From: Bradyrhizobium prioriisuperbiae | Lineage (GTDB): Bacteria; Pseudomonadota; Alphaproteobacteria; Rhizobiales; Xanthobacteraceae | Assembly (NCBI RefSeq): GCF_032397745.1 | Contig: NZ_CP135921.1 | Location: 8,854,501 to 8,918,500, forward strand | Reading direction: 5' to 3' | Length of the DNA stretch: 64,000 nt | Part shown: piece by piece, positions 8,654-16,563 of the stretch | Position numbering within the stretch: the first letter of the stretch is position 1 | Layout: each line of letters starts with the position of its first letter | Made by a program: the position numbers and the translations under genes | Notes under the pieces: generated by a model | What the model was told of the DNA's origin: nothing | What the model saw: the letters and a program-made list of their open reading frames with translations, nothing else | Databases searched by the model: none

Positions 8654-8684
8654 GGGCTCATCCACGGGACTGGTGGATGGGCCC
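8654..8684 (+). terminator. Hairpin terminator after the phosphoesterase gene
   Basis: GGGC-T-CATCCAC pairs with GTGGATG-G-GCCC (12 pairs including one G-T) around a 7-nt loop, 17 bp after the stop at 8636. The following tract (TCTGTGTT) is only moderately T-rich. Confidence 0.6.
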
Positions 8685-8768
8685 TCTGTGTTCCGGCCGC
8701 CGGGGGCTTGCAATCGGCGGCCGGGCCTGTTTCTGCTGCGGCAGCAACCTGGCCCCGAGCCCGCACGC

Positions 8769-9236
8769 ATGGATATCGCCACCGGATTTTTTGCCGTCCT
8801 CTGCCTGCTGGGCGGCGTGCTCGCCTGGATCGATATCCGCCACGGCATCATTCCGAATGAACTGAACCTGACTATCGCGGCGCTGGGGCTTGCCAAAGCC
8901 GTCCTGCTCGGCGGCTGGCACGCCGGCCTGCTCGCGGTCGTCACCGGCGTGGCCATCGGCGTCATCGTGTGGCTGTTCCGGCGGCTGTATTACGCGCTGC
9001 GCCGCGTGCAGGGCCTCGGGCTCGGCGACGTCAAGTTCCTCGCCGCCGCCGGCACCTGGATCAGTGTCTTCGAACTGCCGATGCTGCTGCTGGTCGCCTC
9101 CCTCGTCGCATTAATCGCGATCGGCGTTTTGCGCCTGACCGGACGATCGATGACACGCCAGACCATGATCCCGTTCGGGCCGTTCCTCGCGCTCGGCCTG
9201 CTGGTCACCGTAGCGCTCCAGCTCTGGCCACGCTGA
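8769..9236 (+). CDS. gspO: Prepilin peptidase (A24), catalytic domain only
   Basis: This 155-residue integral membrane protein carries both catalytic aspartates of type IV prepilin peptidases: Asp in AWIDIRHGIIPNELN (about 19-33) and Asp in GLGLGDVKFLAAAG (about 81-94). IPFGPFLALG follows near the C-terminus. The N-terminal cysteine-rich methyltransferase half found in full-length GspO/PilD (about 280 residues) is absent, as in CpaA-type enzymes. The start is placed at MDIATG; the upstream frame is low-quality sequence. It should cleave the leader peptides of the pseudopilins GspG, H, I, J and K encoded at 13.5-16.5 kb, though it lies about 2 kb outside that operon. Confidence 0.85.
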   Translation: MDIATGFFAVLCLLGGVLAWIDIRHGIIPNELNLTIAALGLAKAVLLGGWHAGLLAVVTGVAIGVIVWLFRRLYYALRRVQGLGLGDVKFLAAAGTWISVFELPMLLLVASLVALIAIGVLRLTGRSMTRQTMIPFGPFLALGLLVTVALQLWPR

Positions 9237-9256
9237 CGAGCGATCCCGTCAGATCT

Positions 9257-10066
9257 TCACAGCGCGAACACGCGACGCGCATTGCCGGACAGAAACGCCT
9301 CCGACTGCTCCGGCGACAATCCCAGGCCACGCAGACCCTCCAGACACTTGCGTGGCGACAGCATCGGCCAGTTGGTGCCGAACATCACGCGCGACCTGCC
9401 TACGCCCTTCATCCAGTCGACGAACGCCGGCGGCAGCCGGTGCAGCGCATAAGCCGATGTGTCGACATGGAAATTGGGAAACTTGATCGTCAGCGTCACC
9501 AGTTCATCCAGCCAGGGGAAGCCGACATGACCGCCGACTACCACAAGCTCGGGAAAATCCAGCAGCACGTCTTCGAGATAGGGAATAAGCCGGCCGGTCT
9601 CCGATCGCTTGAGCGGCCCGGTGTGGCCGATCTGGGTGCAGAATGGCACGCCGGCCTCGATGCAGGCAGCGTAAATCGGATAATAGCGCCGGTCGTTCGG
9701 CGGCAGGTCCCACAGCCAGGGCACCACGCGCACGCCGACGAATGTTTTCCGGTCCACCCAGCGGCGAATCTCCCGCACGGCCGACATCGGGTTGTGGAGA
9801 TCGACGCTGGCGAGGCCGCGAAACCGCGTCGGCGCGGCCGCGATCTGGCGCGCGACCTCCTCATTGCTGATGAGATCGCCCTCAGGGCCATGCCACGCCG
9901 AGAGCAGCGTGATGTCCACGCCGGCGGCGTCCATCGCCTGAAGCGTGCTGTCGACGCTCTCCAGCATCCCCTGCTCGCGTCCGGTCCAGCGCATCAGCGT
10001 CTTCAACCAGGGCCGGTTCGCCATCCGCTCCGTGGTGATCTGCGCCCACACGTCGATCGCACCCAT
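9257..10066 (-). CDS. Amidohydrolase family protein (PF04909)
   Basis: This 269-residue TIM-barrel protein resembles the ACMSD / decarboxylase-like amidohydrolases. Features seen are MGAIDVWAQITTERMA at the start, the strand GHTGPLKRSETGRLI, VVVGGHVGFPWLDELV, and FGTNWPM near the C-terminus. The usual N-terminal HxH metal motif is replaced by DVWAQ, so metal binding may differ. The start at 10066 has a perfect GGAGG site 7 bases upstream; the longer frame to 10120 would read through the operator. It is divergent from a MarR regulator that probably controls it. The substrate is unknown, perhaps an aromatic or 2-pyrone-type carboxylate. Confidence 0.8.
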   Translation of the reverse strand: MGAIDVWAQITTERMANRPWLKTLMRWTGREQGMLESVDSTLQAMDAAGVDITLLSAWHGPEGDLISNEEVARQIAAAPTRFRGLASVDLHNPMSAVREIRRWVDRKTFVGVRVVPWLWDLPPNDRRYYPIYAACIEAGVPFCTQIGHTGPLKRSETGRLIPYLEDVLLDFPELVVVGGHVGFPWLDELVTLTIKFPNFHVDTSAYALHRLPPAFVDWMKGVGRSRVMFGTNWPMLSPRKCLEGLRGLGLSPEQSEAFLSGNARRVFAL

Positions 10067-10082
10067 CGCACACCTCCAAATT

Positions 10083-10098
10083 ACTTCATTAGTGAAGT
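10083..10098. promoter_or_regulatory. Probable MarR operator
   Basis: ACTTCA-TTAG-TGAAGT is a perfect 6-bp inverted repeat with a 4-bp spacer, the size MarR dimers recognise. It sits in the 76-bp gap between the divergent amidohydrolase (start 10066) and marR-type gene (start 10143), overlapping both promoters. Confidence 0.7.
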
Positions 10099-10142
10099 AT
10101 AAGCCGATGGATGCCGACACGCAAGCGGGTTATTGAAGTGGC

Positions 10143-10580
10143 ATGTCCTCCGCTTCGAAGACGCGCGTTTATCACCGCCTGCAGCTCGCGGCGCACCGGG
10201 CGCAGAAGTCAGCCGACCGCGCCCTGATGGCGGCCGCCGACATCACCACGGCGCAGTCCGCGGTGCTGCTGCTGACGTCAGCCAAGGACGGCGGTGTCAC
10301 CCAGCGCGAGGTCGCCGCCCAACTCGGTGTCAATGAATCCGGCATGACCGCCATGGTCCGCCGTTTGCTCGACATGGGCTTGCTGGAGCGCATCCGCGAC
10401 GAGACCGACGCGCGCGCCTGGCGGCTGCAGCCGAGCGACGAGGGGCGCGCGGCGCTGAAGCGGATGGAGCAGCCGTTCCGCCGGATCAATCAGACCATCG
10501 AGGCGGCGCTGAAGCCCGATGAGATCGCGCAACTCGCCGATTACCTGACCCGCATCGCCAGTGCATTCGAGGACGGCTAG
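10143..10580 (+). CDS. MarR-family transcriptional regulator
   Basis: The 145-residue protein has the MarR winged-helix fold: recognition region GGVTQREVAAQLGVNESGMT (about 50-69) and the wing motif RDETDARAWRLQPSDEG (about 85-101), with amphipathic dimer helices at both ends. It is divergent from the amidohydrolase gene with a perfect inverted repeat between them, so mutual regulation is likely. A hairpin with a T-run follows the stop. The ligand is unknown, probably the substrate of the divergent enzyme. Confidence 0.88.
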   Translation: MSSASKTRVYHRLQLAAHRAQKSADRALMAAADITTAQSAVLLLTSAKDGGVTQREVAAQLGVNESGMTAMVRRLLDMGLLERIRDETDARAWRLQPSDEGRAALKRMEQPFRRINQTIEAALKPDEIAQLADYLTRIASAFEDG

Positions 10581-10583
10581 CGG

Positions 10584-10608
10584 CGGACTGCAAGAGTGCA
10601 GCCGTTTT
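10584..10608 (+). terminator. Probable terminator after the MarR gene
   Basis: CGG(A)CTGCA pairs with TGCAGCCG around an AGAG loop, with one bulged A, followed by TTTT. It begins 4 bp after the stop at 10580. Confidence 0.5.
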
Positions 10609-10702
10609 CGGACCTCATCATCGCCGGCAACTCGCGTGATCGCCGCAAGCGGCATATAACGATGCCCGTTCGAGGTTATCTTTCAGCAATGCGGTTGAAA
10701 CC

Positions 10703-11188
10703 ATGCCGGGTGGCATCGCCAGCAAGACATATGGAACCGTCAGCGCCGACCGCCAGAAAGAGATGAGCGGCCTGGAGTTCGTTCGGGGATTGGTCGACGG
10801 CACACTGCCTCTGAACACAATCGCACAGACCCTGGGTTATGATGTGAGCGAGGTGGAGCGTGGGCGCGTCGTGATCACCGCGGAGCCGAGCAACCTCCAT
10901 CTCAATCCAGCCGGCACTGTGCATGGCGGCTTCACCGCCACTTTGCTTGACAGTTGCATGGGGCTCGCTGTCCAGTCGACCCTGGAGAAAGGCATCGGCC
11001 AGACGACGCTTGAGTTCAAGATTTCGCTGGTGCGGCCGATCACGCCTGAGACAGGAACGATCAGGGCCGAGGGTGTTGTGTTGAATTGCGGCCGTCGCGT
11101 CGGCACCGCCGAAGGACGCGTCACCGATGCCAGGGGTCGCCTGCTCGCCCATGGCACGACCACATGCCTGATTTTCGGTAGTACATAG
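10703..11188 (+). CDS. PaaI-family hotdog thioesterase
   Basis: The 161-residue protein carries the PaaI / HGG thioesterase signature HLNPAGTVHGGFTATLLDSC (about 62-81), and the beta strands TLEFKISLVRPITPETG and GRLLAHGTTTCLIF that complete the hotdog fold. It should hydrolyse an acyl-CoA or aroyl-CoA; the substrate is unknown. An internal ATG at 10763 with AAAGAG upstream is an alternative start, but KTYGTVS looks like a real N-terminal motif, so the longer form is kept. It is a single gene between the MarR unit and the convergent end of the type II secretion operon. Confidence 0.85.
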   Translation: MPGGIASKTYGTVSADRQKEMSGLEFVRGLVDGTLPLNTIAQTLGYDVSEVERGRVVITAEPSNLHLNPAGTVHGGFTATLLDSCMGLAVQSTLEKGIGQTTLEFKISLVRPITPETGTIRAEGVVLNCGRRVGTAEGRVTDARGRLLAHGTTTCLIFGST

Positions 11189-11233
11189 CCTGGCGTGGTC
11201 ATATACGCGATCCCAGCCTTGCCACTATGAAGC

Positions 11234-11908
11234 CTAGCGGGCCGGCGCTGCGGATTGTTGCGACGACAGCGGCCTGACCGCGCTCACCGGCATCAAGTGA
11301 ACTTCGCCCTCACCCGTTCCATCGGGTTGCGGCAATGTCATGACGGCTGCCTGCTGATCCCTGACCAGCGTGGCTTCGCGGCCCCGAACGGAACGCAATT
11401 TCCATCCCTGATAGTCCTCGCCGACTTTCAGCCGCAGCGGCGTCTTGGTCGATTGATCGAGAAAAATCCCGAACCCTTCATCGCCGCTGGCAATGGTGCC
11501 GACCAGTTCGAGATCCGGGCGTTCCGGCTCCCGCGGTGGCGGCGGTGGGCGCGGCGCTTCGGCAACGAGGTCGGCGGCGACCGCGGTGGGCGGCGGGCGC
11601 CGCGATGGCGAAAAGATCGGTCGCTCCCGTGTCACCGGCAATTGAGCGAGAGGAAGCGACCACAACGGATTGGCGCTCAGCGGGCGTTGGGGGGCCGGTG
11701 CCAGTGCCGAGGGTCGTGGCATCACCATCGACGGCACGGCCGGCGCGGGATCCGCGGCATCGATCCTGGGCGAAACCGGCAATCCCGAGATCGGCGCATC
11801 GTCGGACAGATCAATGTCCATCGGATTGGTCGATACGGCGAAAGCTGCCTGCGCCCCCAGTGCCGACAGCCCCACAATCACGACATAACGCGCGAGCTTT
11901 CGGATCAT
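11234..11908 (-). CDS. Type II secretion GspC/GspN-like protein with HR-type domain
   Basis: The 224-residue protein is last in the gsp operon. It starts at 11908, overlapping the gspM stop by ATGA. One N-terminal hydrophobic segment (about residues 5-23) is followed by a Pro/Ala-rich linker. The motif RERPIFSPSRRPPP comes next, then a C-terminal beta domain (LVGTIASGDEGFGIF, LKVGEDYQGWKLRSV, REATLVRDQQAAVMTL) that looks like the homology region of GspC. No other gspC is present, so this protein probably links the inner-membrane platform to the secretin. It may be annotated GspN in related genomes. No PDZ domain is present. Confidence 0.7.
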   Translation of the reverse strand: MIRKLARYVVIVGLSALGAQAAFAVSTNPMDIDLSDDAPISGLPVSPRIDAADPAPAVPSMVMPRPSALAPAPQRPLSANPLWSLPLAQLPVTRERPIFSPSRRPPPTAVAADLVAEAPRPPPPPREPERPDLELVGTIASGDEGFGIFLDQSTKTPLRLKVGEDYQGWKLRSVRGREATLVRDQQAAVMTLPQPDGTGEGEVHLMPVSAVRPLSSQQSAAPAR

Positions 11909-12477
11909 TTCGCGCCCCGCCATTGGCCGGACACCGCCAGCAGGATGCGCAGCCGTCCCTCGCCGGCCGATGATGAGGGCGCCTGCACCGTCAATTGATC
12001 GACAAAGAGGAACGGCATCGCAGCCTCCAGATCGTACAGCAGCGGCTGCAGCGCCGGCTGGTCGATTTCGCAACTGGCGATCACGCTGATGAAGCCGGCC
12101 TTGGCCTGACCATTTTGGGACTGGCTGCCTTGCAGGTCGACTTGCGACGACAGCACATTGCCTCCGACCTTGGTCACCGCGCCGGCAACCCGCTGCAGCA
12201 GCGCGGCGCCCGCGACGGTGACCGTCGCGCCTTCCAGGAACGCCGAGCCCGCGGGCATCGCGGCATTGGCGGATCCGCCCGCGACCGCGGGACGGCCATG
12301 CCCTTCGAGCTGCGCCAGCATCGCGGCCGACGACGCGACCGCCGCGCGCTGATCGAGAAGATCGGAGATCGCACCGATAGCCGTCACCAGCAGCAGCACC
12401 ACAACCCCGGCATAAACCGCCACCGCCAGAATTGGCGATGTGGTCAGTGTCTTCCTCATGAGAACGGTCGCGTTCAT
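11905..12477 (-). CDS. gspM: Type II secretion protein GspM (b-type, PilO-like)
   Basis: The 190-residue bitopic membrane protein has one N-terminal membrane helix (about residues 14-36, ILAVAVYAGVVVLLLVTAIG), a coiled segment, and a ferredoxin-like periplasmic domain (VISVIASCEIDQPALQPLLYDLE). This is the layout of the b-type GspM/PilO group. It overlaps gspL upstream (12474-12477) and the GspC/N-like gene downstream by ATGA. It would pair with GspL in the inner-membrane assembly platform. Confidence 0.78.
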   Translation of the reverse strand: MNATVLMRKTLTTSPILAVAVYAGVVVLLLVTAIGAISDLLDQRAAVASSAAMLAQLEGHGRPAVAGGSANAAMPAGSAFLEGATVTVAGAALLQRVAGAVTKVGGNVLSSQVDLQGSQSQNGQAKAGFISVIASCEIDQPALQPLLYDLEAAMPFLFVDQLTVQAPSSSAGEGRLRILLAVSGQWRGAK

Positions 12478-13553
12478 GTGCCGGATCCGAAATAGGGCTT
12501 GAGGCGCGCCTCGATGTGGAAACGCTCGGCGGGATCGTTCTGCGAGCGGGTGGTCGGCGCGAAGAACGTGGCCTGGCTGAACTGCGGCGACTGCTCCATC
12601 AGCCGGACCAGCGACGGCGCATCCTGGGTCAGACCGACGACCTGGACCTTGTCGCCTTCGATGCGGAATTCGGTGACATAGGTGCTGTCGGGCAGCACAC
12701 GCGACATCGCTTCGAGCACGATGACACTGGATGGCGTGGTCTGCTTGCGCTTCGCCAGCAGATCCAGCGCCGATCCACCGTCGGCTCTGTTCAGACGCAA
12801 TGCCGCCCGTCGCTCCGTGATGCGGCGCTGCAATTGCTGCTGCTCGGCGTCGAGCCCGCTGCCGAGATAAGCCGCCACCAGCATCGAGGCGACGGTCGCA
12901 AGACCGCCACCCAGCAGGACGAGACGCAGCAGCCGCGGCACGTCGATCCTCTGTCCGGCGGTCCGCTGCAGCGATGTTTCGAACATCTTGATTCTGGCTG
13001 AACCGCCCTCACCGCCCGCGGGTTCTGCAAATGCCGCAACCGATGCCACGCGAAGACCGGTAGCGAACTGGACAAGCGGCTGTATCCGCGCCTTTGATGT
13101 TGCGGCGAGTTGCAACTGGATGCGCTCGTTGGCAAGCTCAGCCGGCGGACTCCAGCCAAATATCGCATCGCCCGCCGCCCACGGCGTCAGGCGATCGATC
13201 TGCGAGCGGATCATGCCGTCGAGGAAATCGACGGCACGCTTGGGAAAATCGAGCGAGCGCAAGAGCACCTGATCGGGCTTCAGCAGCACATCGAGGCGGC
13301 TGCCACGCAGCGCAGCGTCCCAATCCGCCGATAGCGCCGGTTCGGGGTGGCCGTTCGCCAAACGGAAGACCGCGTCGGGCAACACCGCGCCTTTTGGACC
13401 GGCGGTTGCGGTAGCCGTAAAGGTGTTGTCCTCACCTTCGACCAGTTGCACCTGACGCGGACGCACCACACGACCCACGGCCGTATCGATGGCCGCAGCA
13501 ACGGCGGTGATCCAGTCACCGAACAGGATCTTCGCATCCTCAATTATTGCCAT
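12474..13553 (-). CDS. gspL: Type II secretion protein GspL (PilM/PilN-like)
   Basis: The 359-residue protein has a cytoplasmic actin-like part (about 1-200; VLLKPDQVLLRSLDFPKRAV resembles PilM/GspL), one membrane helix at about 207-231 and a PilN-like periplasmic domain with a coiled coil (AEQQQLQRRITERRAALRL). The start at 13553 has GGAGG upstream and overlaps the gspK stop by 14 bp. The frame extending to 13664 lies inside gspK and is not used. GspL recruits the GspE ATPase to the platform. Confidence 0.82.
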   Translation of the reverse strand: MAIIEDAKILFGDWITAVAAAIDTAVGRVVRPRQVQLVEGEDNTFTATATAGPKGAVLPDAVFRLANGHPEPALSADWDAALRGSRLDVLLKPDQVLLRSLDFPKRAVDFLDGMIRSQIDRLTPWAAGDAIFGWSPPAELANERIQLQLAATSKARIQPLVQFATGLRVASVAAFAEPAGGEGGSARIKMFETSLQRTAGQRIDVPRLLRLVLLGGGLATVASMLVAAYLGSGLDAEQQQLQRRITERRAALRLNRADGGSALDLLAKRKQTTPSSVIVLEAMSRVLPDSTYVTEFRIEGDKVQVVGLTQDAPSLVRLMEQSPQFSQATFFAPTTRSQNDPAERFHIEARLKPYFGSGT

Positions 13554-14484
13554 CAGAAGTCCTCCGGCTTGCGTGAGCGCGTATCGGAACGCCGTCCTGC
13601 CATGCCAGCACGCGATAGGGATCGTCGTCGTTGCCCCGGGTAATGACCGCCTCTGACGCGGCAAGCCGGCCGTCGTCGAACCTGATTGTGGTCAGTACCC
13701 GATAGGCGTCGCTGAGCTGCAGGGGCGTATCCTTCGCCGCATCTGGGTTTGTCGAGGGACCGTTCGGCGAGCCTGAGCGCTGCCTCGGGGCGAAGTCCTG
13801 ATCGGATGGTGTCGCGCCGGACACCGCGGCCACCACCTCCGGCGCCGCAACCGTCTTGTCGACATCACTCACGCCGCTGAACACCGTCACGAAGGACAGC
13901 GCCCGCTCGACCATGGCCGGCGGCAGACCAAGGACCAGATGCAGCTCATTGACGTGAGTAAACAAACTCTGACGTGGCGGATAAGGCAGGCCGGCGGCGG
14001 CATAAAGCGCCGCCTCCTGATTGGCGGTATTGGCAATCGGGCGCGTCCGCCATCCAACGATACGCTCGGCATATTCCTTGGCATCCTCCTTGCGCGCGCC
14101 CAGCACGACGAACAAGCCGGCCAGCGTCTCTTTCGACCCAACGTTGAGGTCGATGCGGGCCGCTTCCGAGGTGAACGCCACCTGGACGCCGGCGCCATTC
14201 ATCCGAAACCGGAATGACCCGCTCGGAGGGCGCTTCTTGTCACCGGCTAACAACAATTGATAGGCGGTGAGTTCGAGGCTCGCCGACACCAGTGCTTCCG
14301 TGCGCAGCCCGCGGTCGCCGACGGCCAAGGCCTGCGCCGAATTGGACATATAGGCGGCGAAGATGCCGGCAAGGCCGGCGAGCGCCGCCAGGATCCACAA
14401 CACAGCGACAATCACAAAGCCCTGCTCCGAAAAGCTCTGTTTAAGAGAGAATCGCCTGGAGATATCTTGCGGGCATCGTGTCAT
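13540..14484 (-). CDS. gspK: Type II secretion minor pseudopilin GspK
   Basis: The 314-residue protein has an N-terminal pseudopilin segment, EQGFVIVAVLWILAALAG (about 20-37). The helix after it and the tract AARIDLNVGSKETLAGLF are typical of the large GspK pseudopilin, whose extra alpha domain contains helix-hairpin-helix-like motifs. It caps the pseudopilus tip with GspI and GspJ. The ATG overlaps the gspJ stop by ATGA (14481-14484). It would be processed at the Gly before Phe by the prepilin peptidase at 8769. Confidence 0.85.
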   Translation of the reverse strand: MTRCPQDISRRFSLKQSFSEQGFVIVAVLWILAALAGLAGIFAAYMSNSAQALAVGDRGLRTEALVSASLELTAYQLLLAGDKKRPPSGSFRFRMNGAGVQVAFTSEAARIDLNVGSKETLAGLFVVLGARKEDAKEYAERIVGWRTRPIANTANQEAALYAAAGLPYPPRQSLFTHVNELHLVLGLPPAMVERALSFVTVFSGVSDVDKTVAAPEVVAAVSGATPSDQDFAPRQRSGSPNGPSTNPDAAKDTPLQLSDAYRVLTTIRFDDGRLAASEAVITRGNDDDPYRVLAWQDGVPIRAHASRRTSDGNN

Positions 14485-15215
14485 AACGATCTCCTCTGCC
14501 CGGTCGTGGCGTCCTCCGCCGAGGGATCACGCTGGCCCGGCACCTTGCCGCAATCGCCGCCGGCCTGTGCGCAATCGCTGCTCGCCGGCGCCTGCACATG
14601 GACCGGCGTCACCGTCGAGACCGAGAGCACCCGCTCGGTCGCGGCATCGCGCACCGTCAGCCGGACCGCGACCGGCAAGCGATTGCTGTCGCGCCAGCTG
14701 CCTTTCCAGACCCGATCCTTGCCGGCATAGGCGAACGACAGGCGGAATGGCGCCCGCAACAGCACGACCGGATCGCCGAAAGTGACCTGCTCGGACAGCG
14801 TCGACGCCGCGGGCAGAGGCCGGAACGGCGTGCGCGAACGCACGGTGGCCAGTCCCTGGCGATCGGAGCCCTCGCCGATCCGCACCACTTCGAGACCCGG
14901 CTTGGTGTTCGGGCCAAGCGCGACACGCACGAAGGTCACCGACAATTCGGTGCCGTCGAACAGCGGGCGCGGCGTGTCGCGATTGGCGGAGACATATTCG
15001 GCCGCCGCGAGATCGGCGCCGATCCGTTGCAGCGCGATGCCGACCGCCTCGCTGCGCTGGATACGGTCGAAACCGCGGTTCCAGTTCGGCAGCCATTGCG
15101 CGGTGATGTGAGCCAGCGCCGAGAGCAGCAGCCCCATCAGCGCCAGAGCCACCAGGGTTTCGATCAGCGTGAAGCCGCTCTCGTCCCTTCCCGCTTGAAT
15201 ACGCACGCCCGTCAT
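14481..15215 (-). CDS. gspJ: Type II secretion minor pseudopilin GspJ
   Basis: The 244-residue product begins with a short basic leader, then ESGFTLIETLVALALMGLLL (about 12-31), the prepilin processing site with Glu at +5. The body (RIGADLAAAEYVSANRDTPR, VTFGDPVVLLRAPFRLSFAYAG) fits GspJ in length and position. The start at 15215 overlaps the gspI stop by ATGA. The frame upstream to 15368 is a shadow of gspI. Confidence 0.84.
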   Translation of the reverse strand: MTGVRIQAGRDESGFTLIETLVALALMGLLLSALAHITAQWLPNWNRGFDRIQRSEAVGIALQRIGADLAAAEYVSANRDTPRPLFDGTELSVTFVRVALGPNTKPGLEVVRIGEGSDRQGLATVRSRTPFRPLPAASTLSEQVTFGDPVVLLRAPFRLSFAYAGKDRVWKGSWRDSNRLPVAVRLTVRDAATERVLSVSTVTPVHVQAPASSDCAQAGGDCGKVPGQRDPSAEDATTGQRRSL

Positions 15216-15625
15216 TGCGTGGGCCTCCGCATTAGGCGAACCGTCGAGACATCGACGGCCGCGCCAGAGGGCGATCGGACCCGAACCTTGACCAGTTCGG
15301 GCATCCAGGCCACGTCCGCGCCCGGCACCACCCAGTCTTCGCCCAGTGGCGAGACGTCGATCTGCCATCGATAATCGCCGGTTCGCCCGGACGACGTGCC
15401 GGAGGCGAGATCGGCGTGGGGTGCAATCTCCGACGTCATCACGGCTCGCGTGGTCTGCATCAGCGCGACATGGCGCTCCATCGACCCGACGCCGCGCATG
15501 TTGGTCGCCATCACCGATCCGATCGCAACAATGCTCACGGCAACGATCGCCAGCGCAATCAGCACCTCGATGATCGTGAAGCCGGCTTCGCTGCCCTCAA
15601 TTGATGGCGGTGTTGCGCGAGACAA
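15212..15625 (-). CDS. gspI: Type II secretion minor pseudopilin GspI
   Basis: The 137-residue pseudopilin has EAGFTIIEVLIALAIVAVSI at about 13-32 and a short C-terminal beta domain (YRWQIDVSPLGEDWV, ELVKVRVRSPSG), matching GspI. It overlaps gspH by 29 bp and gspJ by 4 bp. It should form the GspI-J-K tip complex. Confidence 0.84.
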   Translation of the reverse strand: MSRATPPSIEGSEAGFTIIEVLIALAIVAVSIVAIGSVMATNMRGVGSMERHVALMQTTRAVMTSEIAPHADLASGTSSGRTGDYRWQIDVSPLGEDWVVPGADVAWMPELVKVRVRSPSGAAVDVSTVRLMRRPTQ

Positions 15626-16061
15626 TCTCGATCCTTCCGGTCAGCCAGTTGACGCGCACCTCGTAGCCGGCATCGAACCGCGTCAGCGCGATGGTGCCGC
15701 CGCACGACATGCCGTTGGCGAAAAAATCGATGGTCGACAGCGCCGCACGCCGGTTGCAGGTCTGCGGCAGCAGGGTGTCGAAGCGAACATCGTCGGGAAT
15801 GCGCAGCACCGCCGACGTCGCGCCGGAACGGATCGAGCGCGTGCCGGCGTCGACCAGGGTCGCAACGTCGATCTGGCGCCGGATTGCCGCATTACGATCC
15901 GCCTTCAGCAGTGTCGCGGCTTCCAGCGCATAAGCCTGCAACCGCGAGCGTGAGGTCTGGCGGGGAATGAAGGGCAGCAGCACGGCCGCGAGCATGGCGA
16001 TGATCGCCAGCACGCACACCATTTCAAGCAGGGTGAAGCCCTGCTCTGCCCGGTCACTCAT
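15597..16061 (-). CDS. gspH: Type II secretion minor pseudopilin GspH
   Basis: The 154-residue protein starts at MSDRAEQGFTLLEMVCVLAI, a prepilin leader. The long alpha helix (LQAYALEAATLLKADRNAAI) and the C-terminal GspH-type segment (ALSTIDFFANGMSCGGTIAL, VNWLTGRIEI) follow. The start at 16061 overlaps the gspG stop by 8 bp. The frame to 16190 runs back into gspG and is rejected. Confidence 0.84.
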   Translation of the reverse strand: MSDRAEQGFTLLEMVCVLAIIAMLAAVLLPFIPRQTSRSRLQAYALEAATLLKADRNAAIRRQIDVATLVDAGTRSIRSGATSAVLRIPDDVRFDTLLPQTCNRRAALSTIDFFANGMSCGGTIALTRFDAGYEVRVNWLTGRIEIVSRNTAIN

Positions 16062-16530
16062 TTTTCGCGCTGGTCTGGGTGTCGGAGGAAAGATCCGCCG
16101 CAGTGCCGCTGCCGCCCTCCTGACCGTCCGCTCCGTAGGAGACGATTTCATAGGGCCCGCGCTCTCCGGGCGCGCGATAGACATAGGCATGGTTCCAGGG
16201 GTCGGCGGGCACGTTGCCGCCCTTCAGATAGGGGCCGTTCCAGGCGGCGACGCCGGGTGTCCGTCGCACCAGGGCAGCCAATCCTTCCGAACTCGACGGA
16301 AACCGGCCGGCATCAAGATAGAACAGGTCGAGCGCGCTGCCGAAGCTCTGCAACTGGATCTTGGCCGCCTTGACCTTGGACTCGCTGAGATAGTTGAGCA
16401 CGCGCGGACCGATCAGGCCCATGATCAGGCCGATGATGGTGATTACCACCAGCATCTCGACCAGCGTAAAGCCCTGCTCGCTCTCTCTGCTACGCACCGA
16501 GCGTCTGTCGAATTGACCTGCCGACTTCAT
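16054..16530 (-). CDS. gspG: Type II secretion major pseudopilin GspG
   Basis: The 158-residue protein is the main pseudopilus subunit. EQGFTLVEMLVVITIIGLIM (about 18-37) is the processing and assembly segment. The C-terminal signature GPYLKGGNVPADPWNHAYVYRAPG is typical of GspG, including the Asp/Trp calcium-site region and SYGADGQEGG. It is 33 bp downstream of gspF. It is expected to be cleaved and polymerised in the periplasm. Confidence 0.92.
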   Translation of the reverse strand: MKSAGQFDRRSVRSRESEQGFTLVEMLVVITIIGLIMGLIGPRVLNYLSESKVKAAKIQLQSFGSALDLFYLDAGRFPSSSEGLAALVRRTPGVAAWNGPYLKGGNVPADPWNHAYVYRAPGERGPYEIVSYGADGQEGGSGTAADLSSDTQTSAKNE

Positions 16531-16563
16531 CGCAAACCTACTTTCATGTCGTATAGTCTCGTC

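Noticed and set aside
13554..13664. Longer GspL start at 13664
   Set aside because: The added residues are low-complexity and antiparallel in character to real coding, and lie inside gspK. GGAGG precedes the start at 13553.
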